Below are positions 1-5,735 of a DNA stretch of 23,737 bases, in pieces. Source of the DNA: Bacteroidales bacterium. Its GTDB lineage: Bacteria > Bacteroidota > Bacteroidia > Bacteroidales > Bacteroidaceae. How positions within the stretch are numbered: the first letter of the stretch is position 1; each line of letters starts with the position of its first letter. The position numbers were made by a program, and so were the translations under genes. The notes under the pieces are model-generated. The model was not told the DNA's origin and made no database searches. It saw nothing but the letters and a program-made list of their open reading frames with translations. The DNA lies in the NCBI GenBank assembly GCA_004554665.1, contig SFKY01000034.1, forward strand, positions 1 to 23,737, given 5' to 3'.

Positions 1-2
1 AT

Positions 3-428
3 TATTTGATATGCGGCAAGGGCGCATTATTGGACAAACTTCGTGCACTTTGTCAGAAACTTGGTGTAGCTAATAATGTTCACCTTTTGGGATACAGACG
101 TGACGTAGTGGCATTATGCAGGCAGGCAAATATATTTGTATTTCCGTCAAGACGCGAGGGGCTTGGTTTAGCTCCTTTGGAAGCAATGTATTGTGGATTG
201 CCCATAATTGCTTCAAACATTAGAGGACCACAGGATTATGTCAAAAATGGAGAAACAGGCTATCTTGTAGATAAGGAAGATGCAAAGGAATGGGCATCTG
301 TCTTAAAATATTTGGTTAATGACAGTGCCAAGAGGAAGAAAATCGGCGAATACAACAAAGCATTCGTATTACCTTTCTGTATTGAAAATGTTAAAAAAGA
401 GGTGATAGAGGTCTTGGAATCGTTGTAA
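3..428 (+). CDS. Glycosyltransferase family 4-like protein, C-terminal part (5' end cut by the window edge)
   Basis: The reading frame is open from the window edge, so no start codon is visible; the residues ICGKG near the edge are internal. What remains is the C-terminal, nucleotide-sugar-binding half of a GT-B fold enzyme: a VHLLGYRRDV stretch followed by FVFPSRREGLGLAPLEAM. The latter holds the E-x7-E signature of retaining group 1/GT4 glycosyltransferases, and then comes PIIASNIRGPQDYVKNGETGYLV. Family members transfer a sugar from a nucleotide donor onto a lipid-linked glycan at the cytoplasmic membrane; donor and acceptor cannot be told here. The gene is AT-richer than the rest of the window, which fits a horizontally exchanged capsule or O-antigen cluster extending upstream. 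The degraded WbuC-like cupin just downstream supports that context. Family certain; exact role unknown. Confidence 0.9.
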   Translation, partial: YLICGKGALLDKLRALCQKLGVANNVHLLGYRRDVVALCRQANIFVFPSRREGLGLAPLEAMYCGLPIIASNIRGPQDYVKNGETGYLVDKEDAKEWASVLKYLVNDSAKRKKIGEYNKAFVLPFCIENVKKEVIEVLESL

Positions 429-448
429 AATCCGTATGGGAATTAATG

Positions 449-480
449 AAAAGAATCTTAGTATACCTCAAGATTTTTTT
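449..480 (+). terminator. Possible AU-rich terminator after the glycosyltransferase gene
   Basis: AATCTT (454-459) pairs with AAGATT (470-475) around a 10-nt loop. Pairing can extend outward using A-U pairs and one G-U pair, and the 3' arm runs into seven T (474-480). The stem is weak because it is almost all A-U, so it may terminate poorly. It lies 20 bp after the glycosyltransferase stop codon. Confidence 0.4.
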
Positions 481-484
481 GTAG

Positions 485-652
485 ATAGCTGAAGGTATGG
501 AGGCGAATATTTTTGAGCGATATCGGGTAAGGCTCCGCCCCCGAGATGGGAAGTATGAGGTACAGATACCGCTTGGAGCATGGCATTCTGTGGAAGTACA
601 TGAGCCAAGCACGATATTTGAGGTGCAAGATGGGGGCTTATTAAGTTTATAG
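485..652 (+). pseudogene. WbuC-like cupin fragment (degraded polysaccharide-locus gene)
   Basis: The frame is open from 485, with an ATG at 497, and ends at TAG 650-652. The peptide contains GKYEVQIPLGAWHSVEVHEP followed by STIFEVQDG. This closely resembles the C-terminal cupin strand region of WbuC-family cupin-fold metalloproteins (pattern vEIPaGtWHsv...gsvlfEvKdG), which often sit at the end of O-antigen and capsule clusters. The N-terminal two thirds, with the first metal-binding histidine motif, is missing. A short frame from 436 (MGINEKNLSIPQDFF) could be a displaced start of the same gene, but it is out of frame and stops at 490-492. I read this as an internally deleted remnant. The motif match is recalled from the family and was not searched. 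A short functional protein is unlikely. Confidence 0.55.
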
Positions 653-700
653 ACGTTAAACTTGGTATTATTCTTAACGTTATTACTTGATAAGGTAGCG

Positions 701-750
701 TAGCTAATGTTTTGCAAATGGTAATATATTCACTCATAAAACATTAGTTA
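701..750. repeat. Inverted repeat with 24-bp centre
   Basis: CTAATGTTTT (704-713) is perfectly mirrored by AAAACATTAG (738-747). Extending to 701-713 and 738-750 gives 12 of 13 matches. The centre is 24 bp and AT-rich. There is no T-run after it, so it is not a standard terminator. Arm length would suit a tyrosine recombinase site, but the 24-bp centre is longer than the usual 6-8 bp overlap. Confidence 0.5.
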
Positions 751-782
751 TAGATCGATCTGACAGATTCGGCGGGGCTGTA

Positions 783-858
783 AATCGCCTTGCAGGTGCG
801 GAGGAAGTTTTGAGGATAGCTTCAAACTTCCCTGGCACCTGCAAGGCGATTTTTTTTG
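783..858 (+). terminator. Long two-part hairpin with T-run
   Basis: AATCGCCTTGCAGGTGC (783-799) is perfectly complementary to GCACCTGCAAGGCGATT (835-851), a 17-bp stem. Inside it GGAAGTTT (803-810) pairs with AAACTTCC (824-831). A run of eight T follows (850-857). On the plus strand this is an excellent intrinsic terminator, although the only gene upstream in that direction is the cupin remnant. It also sits 13 bp beyond the stop of the minus-strand integrase gene and may end that transcript, though less well because the opposite flank has few U. Confidence 0.75.
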
Positions 859-871
859 TTATTCCTGCGTG

Positions 872-2263
872 TCAGTCGAGATCGAGAAATCCTTTCAGGT
901 CATTGTAGGCAATTACGGCTTGCTCCTCTGCATACAGTTTGAGATACCTGCGGAGCATTCTTTCCGTGGTGTGTCCTGTCACGGCCATGATCGATGCCAG
1001 GGGTACACCAGCGATGAAGGCATTGGTGGCAAAACTGCGGCGGGCTGTGTGCGTGGTGATCATGTCGCAGAAGCGTGGGCCCCGCTTATGCCCCATCCTG
1101 GTGGGGTCCAGCTTGGCGTTCCAAGTCCATCCCAGCAGTTCGCCCAGCAACTGGAGACAGTCGTTGATCCGCTCGTTGGAGATTCTGGGCGGACAACCGT
1201 TATATTTTTTGAGAATCTCTGCCACCCGGGCATCCATCGGTATCACCACTTTCTTGCCGGTCTTCACCTGTCTTAGTCTGATAAAGTCCATCGCGTCCAG
1301 TTGGGTAAGCATGTCATCGCTGATACGGGCATAATCTGAGATGCGTTGGCCGGTGAGGCATCCGATGATGAAAAGGTCACGTGCCAGTTCTATCTTGCCG
1401 ATTTGTGTGTCGCTGGTGAGCTGGTGCACTTTCCGTTCCCGCTCCTTGTCAAAAGTGCATTTCTCCACCAGTATCCTGACTTTTTGTGGGCTTGAGAGAT
1501 CCAGATTGAGCATCGCTTGTATCTGTTTGTCGCTCAGATAGATATGGTCTACGATTTGTCCTCGTGGTATAAACTCGGAGTGGCAGCAATATCTGTTGTC
1601 TGTCATCTTCTCCTTGTAGGCGGTGGAGAGCACCACATGTAGACGCTGAAATTTCCCGGCAATGGTGTTGGGGAGCAGTCCACGATGGTGATACCATGCC
1701 AGCAGTTCGTCATGTACCTTTTTGTTAAAATCGTCCAGGGTTATACGCCCTTTTCGTCTGGTTTTCTCAAATGTCTTGAGGTCTTTCATCAGCCCGCCAA
1801 AACTATGGGCGTAATGGTCAGACACCCTTTTTGATGTACCGGTTTTCAGCCGTTTGCCGGAGATGAGGTCGTGCATATAGCGTTCTATATAGGCTGTCAG
1901 CGGCATGCGTCCTTTCTTCCCGTCTGCCTCGGCTTGCCATATGCCCCTTTCTGCTGTGGAGCCTCCTATTAGCAGCGACACTTGGGCACGGATGAGATTT
2001 CCCGTAGGCGCAGTTCCCAACCCTTTCTCTATACGCGATTTGATCTCGTACAGGATATCGGCAAACTGGCTGTAAGAGATGCCGATGCTTGTCATGAGGG
2101 CCTTGTCCGAATACCGGCCGCTGCGGTATTTCAGCCATTCGTTTCGAGTGATACGGAAGTGCATGCCCAGTTTGTGGTCCTCGTTGCCATTGCGTATACG
2201 GGCATAGACATTGCCCATATCTTCCAGTCCTTTTCTCTTAGACGGTTTGAATATATATTCCAT
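872..2263 (-). CDS. Tyrosine-type site-specific recombinase (integrase), second of a tandem pair
   Basis: 463 aa. The layout is that of Bacteroidetes integrases: an N-terminal arm-type DNA-binding domain (about 1-90, starting MEYIFKPSKRKG), a SAM-like core-binding domain (about 120-225) and a C-terminal catalytic domain (about 240-450). The catalytic set is complete: R307 in TGQRISDY, a beta-hairpin lysine near K334, H405 and R408 in HTARR, H431 in TGHTT, and the nucleophile Y440. Such enzymes cut and rejoin DNA at short inverted-arm sites through a 3'-phosphotyrosine. It lies 50 bp downstream of a paralogue on the same strand, so the two are probably co-transcribed. The N-terminal arm domain suggests an element integrase or a capsule-locus invertase, not XerC/D. 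No other mobile-element genes are nearby. The target site is unknown. Confidence 0.93.
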   Translation of the reverse strand: MEYIFKPSKRKGLEDMGNVYARIRNGNEDHKLGMHFRITRNEWLKYRSGRYSDKALMTSIGISYSQFADILYEIKSRIEKGLGTAPTGNLIRAQVSLLIGGSTAERGIWQAEADGKKGRMPLTAYIERYMHDLISGKRLKTGTSKRVSDHYAHSFGGLMKDLKTFEKTRRKGRITLDDFNKKVHDELLAWYHHRGLLPNTIAGKFQRLHVVLSTAYKEKMTDNRYCCHSEFIPRGQIVDHIYLSDKQIQAMLNLDLSSPQKVRILVEKCTFDKERERKVHQLTSDTQIGKIELARDLFIIGCLTGQRISDYARISDDMLTQLDAMDFIRLRQVKTGKKVVIPMDARVAEILKKYNGCPPRISNERINDCLQLLGELLGWTWNAKLDPTRMGHKRGPRFCDMITTHTARRSFATNAFIAGVPLASIMAVTGHTTERMLRRYLKLYAEEQAVIAYNDLKGFLDLD

Positions 2264-2313
2264 GTTGATGGTCGAATGGGAATGTTGTGGATGAATGGAT
2301 GCGTAGAATCTGC

Positions 2314-3690
2314 CTACAGCCGGGAACTTCGCCTCAGATGGAGAAATCCCTCCATGTCGCGTGCTGCAAGGAGCGCCTTGTCCTCAGCCTGCAGATGGAG
2401 ATAGGTACGCAGCTTCTCTTCCGTGCTGTGCCCTGTCACGGCCATAATCGAGGCTATTGGCACCCCGCAGCTGTAAGCGTTGGTAGCGAAGGTGCGCCGT
2501 GCGGTGTGGCTGCTGACCATGTCGCAAAACCGTCGTGGCGGACTGCCGTCGGGCTTTGCCTGCTCAAAAGCCGGAATCGTTGTCCATCCTATCGTCTCTG
2601 CTAATAATCTTAGATGTCTGTTAAAGGTCGGTTCGTTAATCTTTGGCAGCACCCCATTGTATTTGTCCAGAATGTGCCTTACTCTTTTGTCGAGCGGTAT
2701 CATTACTTTTTTCTTCGATTTGCATTGGACCAGACAGATGAATTGCTTGCCGTCGTACTCGGTGATCATGTCATGCCCTATGCGCTTGTAGTCGGAGATG
2801 CGTTGCCCTGTCAGGCAACCTATCACGAAGATGTCTCTGGCCACAGCATACCGTCTGATGTCCTCCGCATACACCCTGCGCTGTCTTGCGCCTGGAGGCA
2901 AGTGGGCATTCAGTACCGTTTCAAATTGGCTCCTGAGTTTCTTCGTATCGGTCATGTCAAGGTCTATGAGTGCCTGCACCTGTCTTGTCGACAGGTACAC
3001 AGCATCCACCTGCTCGCCTGTCGGTACAAAACCTTTGGTCAGGAAAGCATCGTTCTGGGTAAGTCCTTCCTCAAAAGCGGTTTTGAGCAGGATGTAGACC
3101 AGTCTCATGTGCGATTTGATGGTGTTGGGCTTGGTCCCCCTGTCGGTAAGCCATTTCATGTAGTTTCTTCTGAACATCCCGTCGATGTCGTCCAGGGTGA
3201 AATGTTTTCCACATACCTGTTCATAGTGCAGGATGGCGTTTCCCACCGTCTTAAATCCCTCCATATAGCCCCTGCTCACCGGCACACTCTGCTGCCTTTT
3301 GAGTCTTTTCCCGGTTTTCAGTTCCTCGTAGTATTGCTGGATATATGTTGCAAATCTTATGTTTTGGGGGGCTGGAAGCGCAGTGTGCTTGTCGTCCTTA
3401 CAGTCCATATACTGTTGGCAGACAGTCTTTATCCGCTGGTTCTCAAAATCCTCTTCTGGTACAAGCCTTATCGCCGCCATCATTCTGGCAAAGTCTCTGT
3501 ATCTGATGCCGAGGCTGGCCATTGTGGAGGAGGAAGTCCACTTGTTGGCCTTGTATCTGTTCCACTCCGAAGCCTTGATGGTGATTCCCAGTGTGCAACA
3601 TCTCATAGCATTTTTAGAGCGAAGCCTTACGTGAATGGTCCCGTAGCCTTTCATGCTCTTTTTAGTCGATTTTCTGAATATGAAGTCCAT
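2314..3690 (-). CDS. Tyrosine-type site-specific recombinase (integrase), first of a tandem pair
   Basis: 458 aa. It has the same architecture as the downstream paralogue: arm-binding domain (MDFIFRKSTKKSMKGYGTIH onward, about 1-90), SAM-like domain (about 112-215) and catalytic domain (about 230-445). The active-site residues are intact: R297 in TGQRISDY, K in the KSKKKVMIP hairpin, H395 and R398 in HTARR, H421 in TGHST, and Y430. The two proteins share motifs such as FIIGCLTGQRISDY/FVIGCLTGQRISDY and ASIMAVTGH but differ widely elsewhere, so the duplication is old or the pair acts on different sites or as a heteromer. Upstream, two 34-bp direct repeats each carry TATCTTTG in the right orientation for a promoter -7 element. 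The start at 3690 is the only good ATG. Confidence 0.93.
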   Translation of the reverse strand: MDFIFRKSTKKSMKGYGTIHVRLRSKNAMRCCTLGITIKASEWNRYKANKWTSSSTMASLGIRYRDFARMMAAIRLVPEEDFENQRIKTVCQQYMDCKDDKHTALPAPQNIRFATYIQQYYEELKTGKRLKRQQSVPVSRGYMEGFKTVGNAILHYEQVCGKHFTLDDIDGMFRRNYMKWLTDRGTKPNTIKSHMRLVYILLKTAFEEGLTQNDAFLTKGFVPTGEQVDAVYLSTRQVQALIDLDMTDTKKLRSQFETVLNAHLPPGARQRRVYAEDIRRYAVARDIFVIGCLTGQRISDYKRIGHDMITEYDGKQFICLVQCKSKKKVMIPLDKRVRHILDKYNGVLPKINEPTFNRHLRLLAETIGWTTIPAFEQAKPDGSPPRRFCDMVSSHTARRTFATNAYSCGVPIASIMAVTGHSTEEKLRTYLHLQAEDKALLAARDMEGFLHLRRSSRL

Positions 3691-3727
3691 GTGTTGTAGA
3701 GTGAGGTTGTATGACTATGAATGGTTT

Positions 3728-3825
3728 TTTGCTGAACCGCAGCCTATCTTCTACAAAGATAGTGCAAGGAGAATGCAAAAGAGTTACTCTATTTGCTGAG
3801 CCGCAGCCTATCTTCTACAAAGATA
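3728..3825 (-). repeat. Two 34-bp direct repeats upstream of the integrase operon, each with a promoter-like palindrome
   Basis: The segments 3728-3761 and 3792-3825 are identical except for A/G at 3736/3800, and start 64 bp apart. Each ends in a palindrome, TATCTT-ctaca-AAGATA, and on the minus strand this contains TATCTTTG, a perfect match to the Bacteroidetes -7 consensus TAnnTTTG (3754-3761 and 3818-3825). The proximal copy lies about 64 bp before the integrase ATG, a reasonable promoter position. No -33 TTTG sits at the standard 19-21 bp spacing. They may be tandem promoters with an overlapping operator, recombinase-binding sites, or both. Confidence 0.65.
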
Positions 3826-3905
3826 AAGAAAACTATTATCAGCATTTTCAATTCTGTTTAAAATTGTATTGGCAAAAAGTTGGGGAACCTGTGGCACTTG
3901 TGCCG

Positions 3906-3967
3906 GCTAAATGCGGCATTTAGCACCCGTAAATGCCATGATTACGCTCGTAAAGGCGGCGTTTGGG
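3906..3967. repeat. Three phased palindromic units (about 22-bp period)
   Basis: GCTAAATGC-g-GCATTTAGC (3906-3924) is a perfect palindrome. It is followed by CGTAAATGCCATGATTACG (3928-3946, outer 5-bp arms CGTAA/TTACG) and the looser CGTAAAGGCGGCGTTTGGG (3949-3967). The shared AAATGC/AAAGGC core recurs at 22 and then 21 bp. The spacing resembles that of the array at 18467-18554. Confidence 0.5.
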
Positions 3968-3970
3968 ATT

Positions 3971-4003
3971 CTTTTAAAGGTAAAAGACCTTTTAAAGGTA
4001 AAA
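3971..4003. repeat. Short tandem duplication, 18-bp period
   Basis: CTTTTAAAGGTAAAA occurs at 3971-3985 and again at 3989-4003. Decayed GGTAAA words continue downstream to about 4040. This is simple-sequence-like intergenic DNA with no assigned function. Confidence 0.65.
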
Positions 4004-4106
4004 CGGTAAAGATGTAAAAAGGTTTTTGAAAGGTAAAACAGTAGGGCGCAAAACGTCTGGCGCCTGTAGAGGGTGCTTTTTTGCCCCATTCTGGGCTCAA
4101 TAGCCC

Positions 4107-4170
4107 GTAGGGACAGGGATAGGGTGAGGGCATTTTAAGCTCCGATACATCCACACAGGGTGAAGGCATC
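4107..4170. repeat. Dispersed intergenic repeat related to 18233-18385
   Basis: ACAGGGTGAAGGCATC (4155-4170) is the exact reverse complement of GATGCCTTCACCCTGT at 18248-18263. The neighbouring GGATAGGGTG (about 4118-4127) mirrors CACCCTATCC at 18235-18243 and flank. The repeat runs into the stop codon of the Nudix gene (4169-4171). This suggests a dispersed repeat family in this genome. Confidence 0.5.
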
Positions 4171-4684
4171 ATTTCCCCAAAGCGGGAAGGATGTAATGGG
4201 TGTATTCGCTCTCGAAATTGGGGGTGAAAGTGTCTTTGCCCAGATGGGCCGCTATTTCATCCTGACTCCAGAAGCGGCCGTATGACAACTCGGTGGCACT
4301 GGGCGTGATGGGACCGTCGTAGATACAGGTATGGACATGTACCAGTTCGCGCTCACGCTGACTCTCGAAGACATAGCGGGTCACAAAGGTGGGGGTGAAA
4401 TGGCGGATACCCAGCTCTTCGGCCACCTCACGTTGCAGGGCGTCGGCTATACGCTCCCCCAGATCCACATGCCCTCCGCAGGCGGTGTCCCACTTGCCGG
4501 GCTGTATGTCTTTCCATTCGGGGCGCTTCTGCAGATACAAGTCGCCCCGGCTGTTGAAGACATGCAGATGGACCACAGGATGCAGAATCTTGGTGCCGTC
4601 GTGGGCGTGGCCCCGGGAGATGGTTCCGAGAAATCGCCCATCGTCGTCTACGATGGGAAACAGTTCGTAACGGTTGTCGCTCAT
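4169..4684 (-). CDS. Nudix hydrolase, IPP isomerase/YfcD-like
   Basis: 171 aa. A complete Nudix box (GX5EX7REUXEEXGU) runs from G71 to I93: GHVDLGE, then REVAEELGI, giving the Mg-binding helix of pyrophosphohydrolases. N-terminal features such as TISRGHAH, KILHPVVHLHVFNSRGDLYLQKR and a Cys just before the box (ACGGH) resemble the YfcD and type I isopentenyl-diphosphate isomerase branch of the superfamily. Its ATG overlaps the stop codon of ispE (ATGA at 4681-4684), so the two are translationally coupled. That raises a role in isoprenoid precursor metabolism, but the substrate cannot be read from sequence and the isomerase catalytic set is not clearly present. Probably cytosolic, with no signal peptide. 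Nudix family certain; function open. Confidence 0.9.
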   Translation of the reverse strand: MSDNRYELFPIVDDDGRFLGTISRGHAHDGTKILHPVVHLHVFNSRGDLYLQKRPEWKDIQPGKWDTACGGHVDLGERIADALQREVAEELGIRHFTPTFVTRYVFESQRERELVHVHTCIYDGPITPSATELSYGRFWSQDEIAAHLGKDTFTPNFESEYTHYILPALGK

Positions 4685-5520
4685 AGCTGGCAGGTGAAGG
4701 TAAACATATCCCTAAACTGGCCGGCTATGGCTGTGGGCTCTTGCTTGAAGATGCCATAGAGGGCGCTTCCGCTTCCGCTCATCTGCGCATAGCATGCCCC
4801 GAGGTCGTAGAGGCGCTGCTTGATGTCGGCCAATAGGGGGTGCTGGGCAAAGATGGGTGCCTCGAAATCGTTGGTGAGTTGTCCGCGCCACGTGTCGATG
4901 GGCTGCAGAGCTATGTCACGGCAATTTTTCTCAGGCATGCGGGGCGTGATGCGGCTGAACGCCTCGCGTGTGGAGACTGCGATATCAGGCTTGACGATAG
5001 CGATATAATAGCCGTTGAGATTGTCGCGAGGGCCTCCTGCCGGTTCGAGAATCTCGCCGATACCCGTGCCGTAGGCCGGTTCGGCGGTGATGAAGAAGGG
5101 GCAGTCTGCACCCAGTTGGGCTGCGTAGCGCTCCATCTCGGCGTTGCCCATATTGAGCCTGAACCGTTCGTCGAGCAGTCTGATCATATATGCCCCGTCG
5201 CTGGAGCCGCCTCCCAGTCCGGCCTGTGAGGGTATGCGCTTGTAGAGATGGGCATGTACGCGCGGCATCTCAAAGTCGCGGGCCAGCAGTTGGTACGCTT
5301 TCACCACCAGATTGTCCTGTTCATTGCAGGCCACAGCATCGCCCGACACCTTGAGGTCACAATCTACGGGCGTGGGAAACTCGTCGGACATGAGTTTCAC
5401 CTCCAGTGCATCGGTGAGAGGGATGGGATAAAACACTGTCTGCAACTCGTGATACCCGTCGGGACGGCGTGCCACGATGTTGAGGCCCAGATTGATTTTG
5501 GCACAAGGAAATGTAATCAT
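4681..5520 (-). CDS. ispE: 4-diphosphocytidyl-2-C-methyl-D-erythritol kinase
   Basis: 279 aa, normal for the family. IspE phosphorylates CDP-methylerythritol at the 2-hydroxyl with ATP, the fourth step of the non-mevalonate (MEP) isoprenoid pathway, in the cytosol. The sequence shows the GHMP-kinase pattern: K8 within CAKINLGLNIVARRPDGYHEL at the N-terminus, the ATP-binding glycine loop PSQAGLGGGSS at 97-107, and catalytic D139 in GADCPFF; MSGSGSALYGIF near the C-terminus is the third GHMP motif. The ATG at 5520 lies about 25 bp after a TAAATTTG -7 element on the minus strand. The gene is divergent from dnaB and overlaps the downstream Nudix gene by 4 bp. Confidence 0.96.
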   Translation of the reverse strand: MITFPCAKINLGLNIVARRPDGYHELQTVFYPIPLTDALEVKLMSDEFPTPVDCDLKVSGDAVACNEQDNLVVKAYQLLARDFEMPRVHAHLYKRIPSQAGLGGGSSDGAYMIRLLDERFRLNMGNAEMERYAAQLGADCPFFITAEPAYGTGIGEILEPAGGPRDNLNGYYIAIVKPDIAVSTREAFSRITPRMPEKNCRDIALQPIDTWRGQLTNDFEAPIFAQHPLLADIKQRLYDLGACYAQMSGSGSALYGIFKQEPTAIAGQFRDMFTFTCQL

Positions 5521-5544
5521 AGTCGTAAGTATTGATCTCTATTG

Positions 5545-5552
5545 CAAATTTA
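5545..5552 (-). promoter_or_regulatory. Putative -7 element for ispE-Nudix
   Basis: On the minus strand TAAATTTG matches the Bacteroidetes TAnnTTTG consensus and would give a 5' leader of roughly 18 nt before the ispE ATG. TTTG at 5577-5580 lies 24 bp upstream, slightly beyond the usual -33 spacing. Confidence 0.55.
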
Positions 5553-5704
5553 CAACTTTCTGGAGACTATCGGTCACAAAGATCCTGATTTTTTGCCGAT
5601 TGGACGAAAAAAATGTGTCTTGCTGGCCGTAGCCTGTAGGGAGGGTCGTGGTGCAAATTGGCATTTTATGAGGGCATAGATTTCTTGTTTTCATCAGAAT
5701 TTCG

Positions 5705-5712
5705 TATTTTTG
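5705..5712 (+). promoter_or_regulatory. Putative -7 element for dnaB
   Basis: TATTTTTG fits TAnnTTTG and sits 23 bp before the chosen dnaB ATG. A TTG at 5685-5687 could be the -33 element, but its spacing of 17 bp is short. Confidence 0.55.
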
Positions 5713-5735
5713 CATCCTCAATACATTTATTATAT

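Larger units (their letters stand above)
429..871. other. Gene-free stretch between polysaccharide locus and integrase genes
   Basis: These 443 bases hold no intact gene. In order they contain the weak terminator (449-480), the cupin remnant (485-652), a 7-bp inverted repeat ACGTTAA/TTAACGT (653-659 and 674-680), an imperfect 13-bp inverted repeat (701-750), a small palindrome ATCTGaCAGAT (758-768), and the long hairpin with T-run (783-858). Clustered inverted repeats beside two tyrosine recombinase genes are compatible with recombination or regulatory sites, but nothing here proves such a role. Confidence 0.6.
3691..4168. other. Repeat-rich intergenic region between the integrase promoter and the Nudix gene
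   Basis: No convincing gene lies in these 478 bases; the open frames overlap repeats and have no recognisable domain. It holds the 34-bp direct repeats (3728-3825), a set of about 22-bp-phased palindromes (3906-3967), a short tandem duplication CTTTTAAAGGTAAAA (3971-3985 and 3989-4003, period 18) with further GGTAAAA-like words to about 4040, and G-rich repeat DNA at 4107-4170 that shares a word with 18248-18263. Confidence 0.6.

Noticed and set aside
472..492. Possible inverted third copy of the integrase-upstream repeat (TTTTTGTAGATAGCTG)
   Set aside because: Similarity to the reverse complement of 3728-3761 needs several gaps; not above chance for AT-rich DNA.
2614..3699. 361-codon plus-strand open frame opposite the first integrase gene
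   Set aside because: Antisense to an intact recombinase with all catalytic residues; no domain of its own.
3711..3923. 70-codon plus-strand open frame over the 34-bp repeats
   Set aside because: The two repeat copies are read in different frames (offset 64 bp), there is no domain, and the sequence is better explained as minus-strand promoter DNA.
5658..5735. N-terminal extension of DnaB to 5658
   Set aside because: Would translate through the -7 promoter element and adds no conserved residues; ATG 5736 fits better.
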